Source of the DNA: Burkholderiales bacterium
GTDB taxonomy: Bacteria > Pseudomonadota > Gammaproteobacteria > Burkholderiales > Casimicrobiaceae
Reading direction: 5' to 3'
NCBI GenBank assembly: GCA_020851235.1
Contig: JADZDD010000037.1
Coordinates: forward strand, 1-59,776
Length of the DNA stretch: 59,776 nucleotides
Under the pieces are notes generated by a model. It made no database searches, was not told the origin of the DNA, and saw nothing but the letters and a program-made list of their open reading frames with translations. Of the stretch, positions 17,028 through 25,105 are shown one piece after another (the first letter of the stretch is position 1; each line of letters opens with the position of its first letter). A program made the position numbers and the translations under genes.

Positions 17028-18209
17028 GTGTTCCGCTTCACGCCGGGGAACGCTGTCGAACTGTTGCGCAGCGGCCGGGAGCTCTTTCCGGCGCTGGTTG
17101 CCGCCATCGATGCCGCGCAGGGCGAGGTCTGGCTCGAGACGTACATCTACGCCGACGACCCGACCGGCAACCTGATCGCCGACGCGCTCGTGCGCGCGGC
17201 GAACCGTGGCGTGACGGTGCGCGTGCTGGTCGACGGCTGGGGCGCGCGGCATTACCTCACGGACGCGCTCGAGCGTCGGTTGCGCGACGGCGGCGTCAAG
17301 CTCCTCAAGTACCGTCCCGAAGTCGCGCTGTGGCAGTTCCGCTCGCATCGGCTGCGGCGCATGCACCGCAAGGTCTGTCGCGTGGATCGCGCGGTCGCGT
17401 TCGTCGGCGGCATCAACATCATCGACGACATGAACACGCCAGGGCACACGCCGCCGCGGCTCGATTTCGCGGTGCGTGTGCGCGGCCCGGTCGTGGGCCA
17501 GATCATCTACGCGACCGAGCGGCTCTGGGCGCTCGTCGAGCTCCTGCAGTTCGAGACGAGCGACGTGCCGTTGTTTCCCGACGTTCCTGCGGTGCCGCGC
17601 GTCGGCATGCAGACCGCCAAACTCGTGACCCGCGACAATCTGCGCCATCGCCGCGACATCGAGCGCGCGTACCTCGCGGCGATCCGCACCGCGAAGCGCG
17701 AGATCATCATCGCCAACGCCTACTTCTTCCCTGGCGTGCGCTTTCGCCACGCGCTCATCGCGGCCGCGGGCCGCGGGGTGAAGGTGACGCTGCTCTTGCA
17801 GGCGCGCGTCGAGTACCGCCTCTTGCACTACGCCTCGCGGGCGCTCTACGGCCAACTTCTCGCGGCCGGTGTCGCCATCGCCGAATATCACCGCTCGTTC
17901 CTGCACGCGAAGGTGGCGGTGATCGACGAGCGCTGGGCCACCGTCGGCTCGTCGAACATCGATCCGTATTCACTCCTGATGGCGCGCGAGGCCAACGTCT
18001 TCGTGCGCGATGCGCGCTTTGCCGACGAGCTTCGCGTCGAGTTGATGGCGCTGCTCGCCACCGGGACGCGTCACGTCGAGCACGAGCAGTGGAGCGGTCG
18101 CAGCCGCGTGGTGAAGGTCTTGACGTGGATGGCCTACGGCTGCGTGCGCGGGTTGATGCTTCTCGTCGGTTACGGCGGCGCCGAGTGGTTCGCCCGGCGG
18201 CGACGCTGA
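17028..18209 (+). CDS. clsB: Cardiolipin synthase B-like phospholipase D family protein
   Basis: 393 residues with two HKD motifs: HRKVCRVDRAVAFVGGINI in the first half and HAKVAVIDERWATVGSSNID in the second, the phospholipase D pair that forms the phosphatidyl-enzyme. It should join phosphatidylglycerol with a second lipid at the membrane. It follows the YbhP-like gene by 38 bp, as in E. coli. The start is a GTG with GGAGG about 12 bases ahead; the frame is open further upstream, so a slightly longer protein is possible. A hydrophobic stretch near the C-terminus may touch the membrane. Confidence 0.88.
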   Translation: MFRFTPGNAVELLRSGRELFPALVAAIDAAQGEVWLETYIYADDPTGNLIADALVRAANRGVTVRVLVDGWGARHYLTDALERRLRDGGVKLLKYRPEVALWQFRSHRLRRMHRKVCRVDRAVAFVGGINIIDDMNTPGHTPPRLDFAVRVRGPVVGQIIYATERLWALVELLQFETSDVPLFPDVPAVPRVGMQTAKLVTRDNLRHRRDIERAYLAAIRTAKREIIIANAYFFPGVRFRHALIAAAGRGVKVTLLLQARVEYRLLHYASRALYGQLLAAGVAIAEYHRSFLHAKVAVIDERWATVGSSNIDPYSLLMAREANVFVRDARFADELRVELMALLATGTRHVEHEQWSGRSRVVKVLTWMAYGCVRGLMLLVGYGGAEWFARRRR

Positions 18210-18311
18210 ACATGCCCCGGGGCGGGCCGGCGCGCAGGCCCACGGTGCGCCACGTTTACCTCCGGCGACCCGGCACCGGGCCGCGCACCGACCCGAAGTT
18301 CGCCGAAGCGG

Positions 18312-18392
18312 GGCCGCGGGCCTCGCCCTGCCCCCGGCCGGGGCACCGCCGAACCGTGGCCGCGGGCCTCGCCCCGTTCCCGGCCGGGGCAC
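18312..18392. repeat. Two direct copies of a 35-bp GC-rich repeat, 46-bp period
   Basis: Copies at 18312-18346 and 18358-18392 share GGCCGCGGGCCTCGCCC and CCCGGCCGGGGCAC with about three differences. Each contains the palindrome CCCGGCCGGG. They fill the gap between clsB and the endopeptidase gene and may form hairpins in the clsB 3' end. No coding potential. Confidence 0.7.
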
Positions 18393-18421
18393 AGGGGAGA
18401 ACCCGAGCTGGAACGATGGGA

Positions 18422-18450
18422 TTGACCGCACCGGTCGAACCGTGCGATAA
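18422..18450 (+). promoter_or_regulatory. Candidate sigma-70 promoter for the endopeptidase gene
   Basis: TTGACC as -35 and CGATAA or GATAAC as -10, with 17 or 18 bases between. The spacer holds an imperfect dyad (GCACCGGTCGAACCGTGC) that could be an operator. It ends about 33 bases before the ATG. Confidence 0.45.
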
Positions 18451-18482
18451 CCGCCCAGTGCATTTTTGCTCGACGCGGTGTC

Positions 18483-19418
18483 ATGAATCGTCTCTTTCCT
18501 CTTGTTTTTGCTGGTTTCCTTGCGGCGCCGGTGCTGGCAGCACCCGCTCTTGACGGCTCCAAGCTCAAACTTGCCTCCGCCAACGCCATCGTCGTCGACG
18601 CCACGAACGGTGACGCGGTCTACAGCAAGGCCGCCGACGAGGTCACGCCGATCGCCTCGGTCACCAAGCTCATGACCGCGATGGTGGTGCTCGACGCGAA
18701 CCAGCCGATGGACGAGGAGCTCGAGGTCGACATGGACGACTTCGACTACATCAAGGGGAGTCGCTCCCGCCTGCACATGGGCGCGACGCTCTCGCGCGAG
18801 CAGATGCTGCGCCTGGCGCTCATGGCCTCGGAGAACCGCGCGGCATCGTCGCTCGGCCGGCATTACCCGGGAGGGCAGTTGGCATTCGTCGCGGCGATGA
18901 ACGAGAAGGCGCGCGCGCTCGGCATGACGAACACGCACTACGACGACGCGACCGGCCTGTCGCCCAAGAACGTGTCGACGGCGAACGACCTCGCCAAGCT
19001 CGTGCGCGCTGCAGCCTCGTATCCCAGGATCCGCGAGTTTTCGACCACGCTCGCGCATGAGGTCGAGGTGGCGCCGACCGGCGAGACGCTCGGCTACAAG
19101 AACTCCAACGCGCTCGTAAAAAACGACGCCTGGGACATCCAGCTCCAGAAGACCGGCTATATCCGCGAGGCGGGGCGCTGCGTCGTCATGCTCGCGAACA
19201 TCGCGAGCCGTCCGATGGTGATCGTGCTCCTGGATTCGATCGGCAAGCTCGCACGCGTGAACGATGCGCAGCGCGTCAAGTATTGGCTGGAGACCGGTGA
19301 GGCGGCTCCCGCGACGATGTTTCGCACCGTCGCGCAGAAGTCACGCGCGACGAGCGGCGGCAAGGCGAAGGCGAAGTCGCGGGCCAAGGGCGTTCGCAAG
19401 CGCTCATCGCGGCGCTGA
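18483..19418 (+). CDS. pbpG: D-alanyl-D-alanine endopeptidase (penicillin-binding protein 7 type)
   Basis: 311 residues with a signal peptide (MNRLFPLVFAGFLAAPVLAA). The three active-site motifs of S11 peptidases are present: SVTK (Ser59-Lys62), SEN (116-118) and KTG (223-225). The protein cuts D-Ala-mesoDAP cross-links in peptidoglycan. It lacks the long C-terminal domain of DacA-type carboxypeptidases, hence the PbpG call. The final 25 residues are Lys/Arg/Ser-rich. It converges on recN. Confidence 0.92.
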   Translation: MNRLFPLVFAGFLAAPVLAAPALDGSKLKLASANAIVVDATNGDAVYSKAADEVTPIASVTKLMTAMVVLDANQPMDEELEVDMDDFDYIKGSRSRLHMGATLSREQMLRLALMASENRAASSLGRHYPGGQLAFVAAMNEKARALGMTNTHYDDATGLSPKNVSTANDLAKLVRAAASYPRIREFSTTLAHEVEVAPTGETLGYKNSNALVKNDAWDIQLQKTGYIREAGRCVVMLANIASRPMVIVLLDSIGKLARVNDAQRVKYWLETGEAAPATMFRTVAQKSRATSGGKAKAKSRAKGVRKRSSRR

Positions 19419-19422
19419 TCGG

Positions 19423-19440
19423 GCCGCCCGCCGGGGCGGC
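19423..19440. terminator. Hairpin between convergent pbpG and recN
   Basis: GCCGCCC-GCCG-GGGCGGC, a perfect 7-bp stem with a 4-base loop in the 33-bp gap between two convergent stop codons. There is no T-run on either side, so it may only support Rho-dependent ending or protect 3' ends. Confidence 0.4.
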
Positions 19441-19451
19441 AAGGATGTCCC

Positions 19452-21131
19452 CTACGGCGGCGCGACCCCGCGCCGGTGCTGCGCAAAGAGCTCTCCGGCG
19501 TGCGCCCGCGTCTTGGCGGTGATCGCGGCGCCCCCGAGCATGCGCGCCAGTTCCTCGATCCGGTCGGCGGCTGCGAGCGGCACGACCTCGCTCGTTACGC
19601 CGTCCGCGGTGCCGGCCTTCGCCACGCGGTAGTGCGCGTCGGCGAACGCGGCGACCTGCGGCAGATGCGTCACGCACAGCACCTGGCGCGTGGCGCCCAG
19701 CGCTTGCAGGAGTTGTCCCACCGTCGCGGCGACCCCGCCGCCGATGCCGCTGTCGACCTCGTCGAAGACGAGCGTCGGGACCGAGCCCGCCTCGCTGGCC
19801 ACGACCGAGAGCGCGAGCGCGATGCGTGACAGCTCGCCCCCCGACGCCACCCGGGCGAGCGGGCCCACGGGCTGCTTCGGATGCGCGGTGACCCGGAACT
19901 CGACGTCGTCCATCCCGTGGCTCGCCGGATTGCCGAGGGGTGCGAGGCTGACCTCGAAGCGCCCGCCCGTCATCGCCAGCGCCTGCAGCGCGGCCGTCAC
20001 GCGGTGCGCGAGTTCGTTGCCGTGGAAGCGGCGCTTCTTCGACAGTTGCGTGGCGGCGTCGCGGTAGTCGCGCTCCGCCTTTTCCGCGCGCTCGGCGAGC
20101 GCCGTCGCATCGGCCGACTCGGACAGCGCCGCAAGCCGCGCTTCGGTTTCGGCGAGCAGCGTGGGCAGCGCCTCGGGCTTGACCCGATGCTTGCGCGCGA
20201 CCTCGTGCAGCGCGGCGAGCCGGGTCTCGACGCGCGCGAGCTCGCCGGGGTCGAGGTCGAGATGGCGTTGGTAGTCGCGCAGCGCGCGCGCTGCTTCCGC
20301 GAGCTCGATGTGCGCAGGCTCGAGCAGGGCGACGACGGCACCGAGTGCCGCGTCGTGCGCGACCGCGGCACGCAAGCGCGCGAGGAGCTGCGCGAGGCGG
20401 GTCGCGAGCGAGTCGTCGGCGTCGACGAGGGCGCCCGCCGCTTCGGTGGCAAGGCCGATCAACTCCGCGGCGTGGGCGAGACGCGACTGCGCCGTCGCGA
20501 GGTCGCGCCATTCGGCTTCGGTGACGGCGAGGGCGGCGAGCTCGCGGCGTCGCTCCTCCAGGAATTCACGCTCGCTCGCCGTCGCCACCGCTGCCGACTG
20601 CGCGGCATCGCGCCGTTCCACCGCGCTGCGCCACGCACGCCAGCGCGCGTTGACCTCGGCGGTGAGGGTGGTGAAGCCGCCGAAGGCGTCGAGCAGCGCC
20701 CGCTGCGTCTCGGACTGCCCCAGCGTCTGGTGCGCATGCTGCCCGTGCAGCGCGACGAGCATTTCGCCCAGCGTCTTGAGTTGCGCGAGCGTGGCAGGGC
20801 GGCCGTTGATCCACGCACGACTGCGCCCTTGGGCGTCGAGGACGCGGCGCAGGAGGACGTCGGTGCCGTCGGCGGCGAGCGCCTGGTCGGTGAGCCAGAC
20901 GGCCGCGGTCGGCACGTCGCCGACGTCGAAGGTTGCGGCAAGCTCGGCGCGTTCGGCGCCGGCGCGCAACTGGCCGACGTCGAAGCGATCACCGAGGAGG
21001 AGGCCCAGCGCATCGAGGAGGATCGACTTGCCGGCACCGGTCTCGCCGGTGAGCACGGTGAACCCGGCGGCAAAGTCGACGTCGAGCGCCGATACCGTGA
21101 CGAAATCGCGGATCGTGAGCGAGCGCAGCAT
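19452..21131 (-). CDS. recN: DNA repair protein RecN
   Basis: 559 residues, normal length. SMC-like ATPase: Walker A GETGAGKS (29-36), a Q-loop region (LVALHGQHAHQTLG), a long central coiled coil rich in Arg, Ala and Glu, the signature VASGGELSRIALAL and Walker B LVFDEVDSGIGG. RecN acts early in double-strand break repair. It lies 23 bp after nadK on the same strand, an arrangement common in beta- and gammaproteobacteria. No LexA box was recognised ahead of it. Confidence 0.96.
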   Translation of the reverse strand: MLRSLTIRDFVTVSALDVDFAAGFTVLTGETGAGKSILLDALGLLLGDRFDVGQLRAGAERAELAATFDVGDVPTAAVWLTDQALAADGTDVLLRRVLDAQGRSRAWINGRPATLAQLKTLGEMLVALHGQHAHQTLGQSETQRALLDAFGGFTTLTAEVNARWRAWRSAVERRDAAQSAAVATASEREFLEERRRELAALAVTEAEWRDLATAQSRLAHAAELIGLATEAAGALVDADDSLATRLAQLLARLRAAVAHDAALGAVVALLEPAHIELAEAARALRDYQRHLDLDPGELARVETRLAALHEVARKHRVKPEALPTLLAETEARLAALSESADATALAERAEKAERDYRDAATQLSKKRRFHGNELAHRVTAALQALAMTGGRFEVSLAPLGNPASHGMDDVEFRVTAHPKQPVGPLARVASGGELSRIALALSVVASEAGSVPTLVFDEVDSGIGGGVAATVGQLLQALGATRQVLCVTHLPQVAAFADAHYRVAKAGTADGVTSEVVPLAAADRIEELARMLGGAAITAKTRAHAGELFAQHRRGVAPP

Positions 21132-21154
21132 GGGGCAGGGTGCCGCGGGCTCGA

Positions 21155-22081
21155 TCAGGCGCCGCCCTGGCGCAACTCCTCGGGCGTCGCCGTCCAGTGG
21201 AGCTTCTCGCGCAGCGTCGCGAAATCGTCGTGGCCTTCGGGGTAGAGCAAGCGGGCCCGGCAGTGCGCGCGCTCGACGACGACGCGGTCACCCGCGGCAA
21301 GCGCGAAATGGCCCTGTCCGTCACAGTGCACGCCGGCGTCGCGGCCGTTGATCACCGTGATCGCGATGGATGCATCGTCATCGATGACGATGGGCCGGTG
21401 CGTCAGCGCGTGCGGGGCGACCGGCACGAGCAGCAGCGAGGCGAGCTCGGGGGCGAGGATCGGCCCGCCCGCCGAGAGCGCGTAGGCGGTCGATCCGGTG
21501 GGGGTGGCGACGATGATGCCGTCGGCGCGCATCGCGTAGCCGAAGCGGCCATCGATGACCACGGCGATTTCGATCATGCTGCCGATCGAGCCCCGGTTGA
21601 CGACCACGTCGTTGAGCGCGAGCCCGCGGTCGCTGCGCTCGTCGGCGCGCTCGACGGCGATCTTGAGCATCGTGCGCTGTTGCTCGACGTGGCGGCCGTC
21701 GAGCATCGCCGCCAGCGTCGCCGTCATCTCGCGCAGCGGGATGTCGGTGAGAAAGCCGAGTCGCCCCTGATTGACGCCGACGAGCGGCACGTCGAAGGGG
21801 GCGAGCTGGCGGGCGAGCGCGAGCATCGTCCCGTCGCCACCCAGCACCACCGCGAGGTCGACCATCGGTGCGAAGTCCGCGGGCGCGGCGGTCGCATATC
21901 CTGGCAGCGGCGCGTACTGCGCGGTGCTGGCATCGACCACGACGTGATGCCCGCGAGCGGCAAGGAACGCGGCGAGTTCAGCGAGCGGCGCGGCGATGCC
22001 TGGCGTGGCCTGCCGACCGACGAGCGCGATCCGCGGGAAGCGGTGGCCGGAGGCCGCGGCGGAAACGCGCGCATGGGGCAT
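21155..22081 (-). CDS. nadK: NAD kinase
   Basis: 308 residues. The GGDGT motif (81-85) in LAVVLGGDGTMLALAR, the LNDVVVNRGS motif, and TPTGSTAYALSAGGPI mark ATP-NAD kinase, which makes NADP in the cytosol. The ATG is followed by a short hydrophilic leader (MPHARVSAAASGHRF). It is divergent from hrcA with 111 bp between and leads recN. Confidence 0.96.
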   Translation of the reverse strand: MPHARVSAAASGHRFPRIALVGRQATPGIAAPLAELAAFLAARGHHVVVDASTAQYAPLPGYATAAPADFAPMVDLAVVLGGDGTMLALARQLAPFDVPLVGVNQGRLGFLTDIPLREMTATLAAMLDGRHVEQQRTMLKIAVERADERSDRGLALNDVVVNRGSIGSMIEIAVVIDGRFGYAMRADGIIVATPTGSTAYALSAGGPILAPELASLLLVPVAPHALTHRPIVIDDDASIAITVINGRDAGVHCDGQGHFALAAGDRVVVERAHCRARLLYPEGHDDFATLREKLHWTATPEELRQGGA

Positions 22082-22192
22082 GGCCGATTAAACCACAGCC
22101 CTGCTTCGGGCCGCCTCGACCGCATGGTCGAGCGGCGCGCCGCGTGCGGCATCCGCAGGGACGACGCACGCCGGTAGCGCTAGAATGAGGGC

Positions 22193-23221
22193 ATGCTCGA
22201 GCCCCGCGCCCAGCACCTGCTCAAGACGCTCATCGAACGCTACGTGAGCGAAGGCCAGCCGGTGGGCTCCCGCGCGCTGTCACGACATTCCGGCCTCGAC
22301 CTGTCGCCGGCCACGATCCGCAACGTGATGGCGGATCTGGAGGAGATGGGCTTCATCGCGAGTCCGCATACGTCGGCCGGGCGGGTTCCCACCGCCAAGG
22401 GGTATCGCTTCTTCGTCGATACGCTCATGGTGGCCAAGGCGCTGGCGCAAGACGAGATCCACCGCCTGGAGGGCGAGCTCGTCGCCGATCGCCCGCGCGA
22501 GCTCGTCAATGCGGCTGCGGGGCTGCTCTCGCAGCTCACGCAGTTTGCCGGCGTCGTCATGACGCCGCGGCGGCACGACGCCGCGTTTCGCCACATCGAG
22601 TTCCTGCGCCTGGGCGAGCGGCGCGTGCTCCTGATCCTGGTCACGGCGCAAGGCGACGTCCAGAATCGCATCCTGCACACCGACCGTCCATACACGCAGT
22701 CGCAACTCGTCGAGGCCGCCAACTTCTTCAACCAGAACTTCACCGGCCTGCCGTTCGCCGCCATCCGCGCGCGCATCAGCGAGGAACTGCGCCGGCTGCA
22801 GGAGGACGTGGCGAAGCTCATGGCCGCCGCGGTCGACGCGGGCGAGGGTGCGCTCGCCGAAGGCGAGGAGCTCGTCGTCACCGGGGAGCGCAATCTGCTG
22901 CACGCCGCGGACATCGGCTCGGACATGGAACGTTTGCGCCGGCTCTTCGAGCTCTTCGAGCAGAAGACGTCGATCCTGCACCTGCTCGACCTGTCGCAGC
23001 ACGCGCAGGGCGTGTCGATCTACATCGGCACCGAATCGGGTCTCGTGCCGCTCGACGAATGCAGCGTCGTCACGGCGCCATACGGCGTGAAGGGGCAGGT
23101 CGTCGGGACGCTGGGCGTGATCGGTCCGACCCGCATGGCGTACGAGCGCGTCGTGCCGATCGTCGACCTCACGGCGAAGCTCCTGTCGCAGGCGATGAGC
23201 CAGCAGCTCGCCGACGAATAG
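22193..23221 (+). CDS. hrcA: Heat-inducible transcription repressor HrcA
   Basis: 342 residues. The N-terminal winged helix (LDLSPATIRNVMADLEEMGF, then SPHTSAGRVPTAKGYRFFVD) and the C-terminal GAF-like part (GVSIYIGTES) are complete. HrcA with GroEL represses chaperone genes through CIRCE elements (TTAGCACTC-N9-GAGTGCTAA). I find no CIRCE in front of hrcA, grpE or dnaK, so its target is probably elsewhere, for example groESL. A TAGAAT -10-like box sits 7 bases before the ATG. Confidence 0.95.
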   Translation: MLEPRAQHLLKTLIERYVSEGQPVGSRALSRHSGLDLSPATIRNVMADLEEMGFIASPHTSAGRVPTAKGYRFFVDTLMVAKALAQDEIHRLEGELVADRPRELVNAAAGLLSQLTQFAGVVMTPRRHDAAFRHIEFLRLGERRVLLILVTAQGDVQNRILHTDRPYTQSQLVEAANFFNQNFTGLPFAAIRARISEELRRLQEDVAKLMAAAVDAGEGALAEGEELVVTGERNLLHAADIGSDMERLRRLFELFEQKTSILHLLDLSQHAQGVSIYIGTESGLVPLDECSVVTAPYGVKGQVVGTLGVIGPTRMAYERVVPIVDLTAKLLSQAMSQQLADE

Positions 23222-23242
23222 TCCCGCCCGATCGACGCAGTC

Positions 23243-24355
23243 TTGGCGCAGCACGCACCCGCACCGCCGTTTGCCCACGACCGCACGCCGCGCGCGGGCG
23301 TGTTGCTCGTCAACCTCGGTACCCCCGCGGCCCCCACGTCCCGGGTCGTACGCCGTTACCTTGCGCAATTCCTCTCCGATCCGCGCGTGGTCGAGCTGCC
23401 GCGGGCACTGTGGCAGCCGCTCCTCCACGGCGTGGTCCTCAACGTGCGTCCGGCGCGCTCGGCGCAGCGCTACGCCGCGATCTGGACGCAGGACGGCTCG
23501 CCGCTGCTCGTGCACAGCCTGCGCCAGCGCACGCTGCTCCTGGGCTACCTCGGGCAGCGCCTGAAGCGGGCAGGGCTCGCGGCAGACGCGTGCCCGGTCG
23601 AGGTCGGGATGCGCTATGGGTCGCCGTCGATCGCGTCCGCGCTCGACAAGCTCGCCGCGGCACAATGCGAGAAGATCCTCGTGCTGCCGCTGTATCCGCA
23701 GTACGCGGCAAGCACGACCGCGTCCGCGTTCGACGCGGTTGCCGCGCATTTCGCGCACGTGCGACGCGTTCCGGCGCTGCGCTTCGTCGAGACCTTCCAC
23801 GCCGATGCGGGCTACATCAAGGCGCTCGCGCGCAACGTCAACGATTACTGGATGCAAAACGGGCATCCGGACAAGCTCGTGCTGTCGTTTCACGGGGTGC
23901 CGCGGCGCACGCTGGACGCGGGCGACCCGTACCATTGCTACTGCCACGTCACGGCGCGCCTGCTTGCCCGCGAGCTCGGCCTCGAAGCGACGCAGTGGAT
24001 CCTCAGCTTCCAGTCGCGCTTCGGCCGCGCGAAGTGGCTCACGCCGTACACGGCCGACGTGCTGCGCGAACTCGGCGCCGCGAAGACCGGACGCGTCGAC
24101 GTCTTCTGCCCCGGCTTCGTCGCCGATTGCCTGGAAACGCTCGAGGAGATCGCCATCGACGGGCAGGCGCGCTACCGTGCCGCCGGCGGGGCGGCCTTTC
24201 ATCTCATCCCGTGCCTGAACGAGCATCCGGCGTGGATCGCCGCCTTGGCCGATCTCGCCTATCGCAATCTCGCCGGCTGGTTGGAGGCGCCACCCGACAT
24301 CGACGCCCGTCAGCAGACGCAGGCGCGGGCGCGCGCCATGGGAGCGAAGCTGTAG
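23243..24355 (+). CDS. hemH: Ferrochelatase
   Basis: 370 residues. Inserts ferrous iron into protoporphyrin IX, the last step of heme synthesis. GVLLVNLGTP, YPQYAASTTAS, LVLSFHGVPRRTLDAGDPY (catalytic His in SFHG), TWILSFQSRFG-like (QWILSFQSRFGRAKWL) and FCPGFVADCLETLEEI are all present. The start is TTG, 21 bp after the hrcA stop, so the two are co-transcribed. Heme demand is plausible given 13 CXXCH motifs encoded earlier in the window. Confidence 0.95.
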   Translation: MAQHAPAPPFAHDRTPRAGVLLVNLGTPAAPTSRVVRRYLAQFLSDPRVVELPRALWQPLLHGVVLNVRPARSAQRYAAIWTQDGSPLLVHSLRQRTLLLGYLGQRLKRAGLAADACPVEVGMRYGSPSIASALDKLAAAQCEKILVLPLYPQYAASTTASAFDAVAAHFAHVRRVPALRFVETFHADAGYIKALARNVNDYWMQNGHPDKLVLSFHGVPRRTLDAGDPYHCYCHVTARLLARELGLEATQWILSFQSRFGRAKWLTPYTADVLRELGAAKTGRVDVFCPGFVADCLETLEEIAIDGQARYRAAGGAAFHLIPCLNEHPAWIAALADLAYRNLAGWLEAPPDIDARQQTQARARAMGAKL

Positions 24356-24427
24356 TCGTCGCCGAACGGTCGTTCCGGTCGCTGGCGGACCTTCGCGGCG
24401 CAGCCGGCGGTGCCGGCGAGCCACCCG

Positions 24428-24450
24428 CTTGAAATGTCGCGCATGACCCC
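24428..24450 (+). promoter_or_regulatory. Sigma-32 heat-shock promoter of grpE
   Basis: CTTGAAA at 24428-24434 and CCCCAACG from 24447, with 12-13 bases between. This matches the RpoH consensus (CTTGAA, 13-17 bases, CCCCAT-T) at both boxes. It lies about 45 bases before the grpE ATG. Confidence 0.75.
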
Positions 24451-24497
24451 AACGTGCGAGCGGTTAGTCCGTTCCTCCATCCAAGACGAAGCGAGCA

Positions 24498-25037
24498 ATG
24501 AATCCGGAAACCGATCCCGCCGTGACCGACGAGACCGTCGCCGGCGCTGCCAACGCCACCCCGGCCCCCGCCGACGATCCCCTCGCCAAGGCGCAAGCCG
24601 AGGCGGCCGAGTACAAGGACGCCTGGCTGCGCGCGAAGGCCGAGACCGAGAACGTGCGCCGCATCGCCCGCGAGGACGTGGCGAAGGCGCACAAGTTCGG
24701 CATCGAGAAATTTGCCGAGGACCTGCTGCCGGTGAAGGACGCGCTGGAGAAGGCGCTCGCCACCCAGGTGCAGACGGTGGACGACATCAAGGCCGGGACC
24801 GAGTTGACGCTGAAGGCGCTGGACAACGCCTTCGCCCGCGCCAACATCGTCGAAGTCAATCCGGTCGGCGACAAGTTCGATCCGCACCAGCACGAGGCGA
24901 TGCAGATGGTGGCGTCGGCGCAGCCGGCGAATACCGTCGTCGACGTGTACCAGAAAGGCTATCTCATCAGCGACCGGGTGTTGCGGCCCGCGCTGGTGAC
25001 CGTTGCCAACGGCAATGCCGCAGGCGGCAGCAGTTGA
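24498..25037 (+). CDS. grpE: Nucleotide exchange factor GrpE
   Basis: 179 residues. An acidic, Ala/Pro-rich N-terminal tail leads into the long dimerisation helix ([20 protein letters not shown]) and the C-terminal beta-domain ([34 protein letters not shown]). It releases ADP from DnaK. It begins the grpE-dnaK-dnaJ group behind the sigma-32 promoter. Confidence 0.96.
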   Translation: MNPETDPAVTDETVAGAANATPAPADDPLAKAQAEAAEYKDAWLRAKAETENVRRIAREDVAKAHKFGIEKFAEDLLPVKDALEKALATQVQTVDDIKAGTELTLKALDNAFARANIVEVNPVGDKFDPHQHEAMQMVASAQPANTVVDVYQKGYLISDRVLRPALVTVANGNAAGGSS

Positions 25038-25061
25038 TCGGCGGCCGAAAAATCCCCATCT
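25033..25061 (+). promoter_or_regulatory. Possible second sigma-32 promoter before dnaK
   Basis: GTTGATC overlaps the grpE stop codon and CCCCATCT follows after 14 bases. The -10 half is close to the RpoH consensus; the -35 half is weaker. It would allow dnaK to be made independently of grpE. Confidence 0.45.
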
Positions 25062-25105
25062 GACGGTCAGGATTACTTTTCGAGCATCACGGAGAACGAC
25101 AAATC

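Noticed and set aside
22082-22192. CIRCE element between nadK and hrcA
   Set aside because: No TTAGCACTC/GAGTGCTAA half-sites found here, nor before grpE or dnaK.
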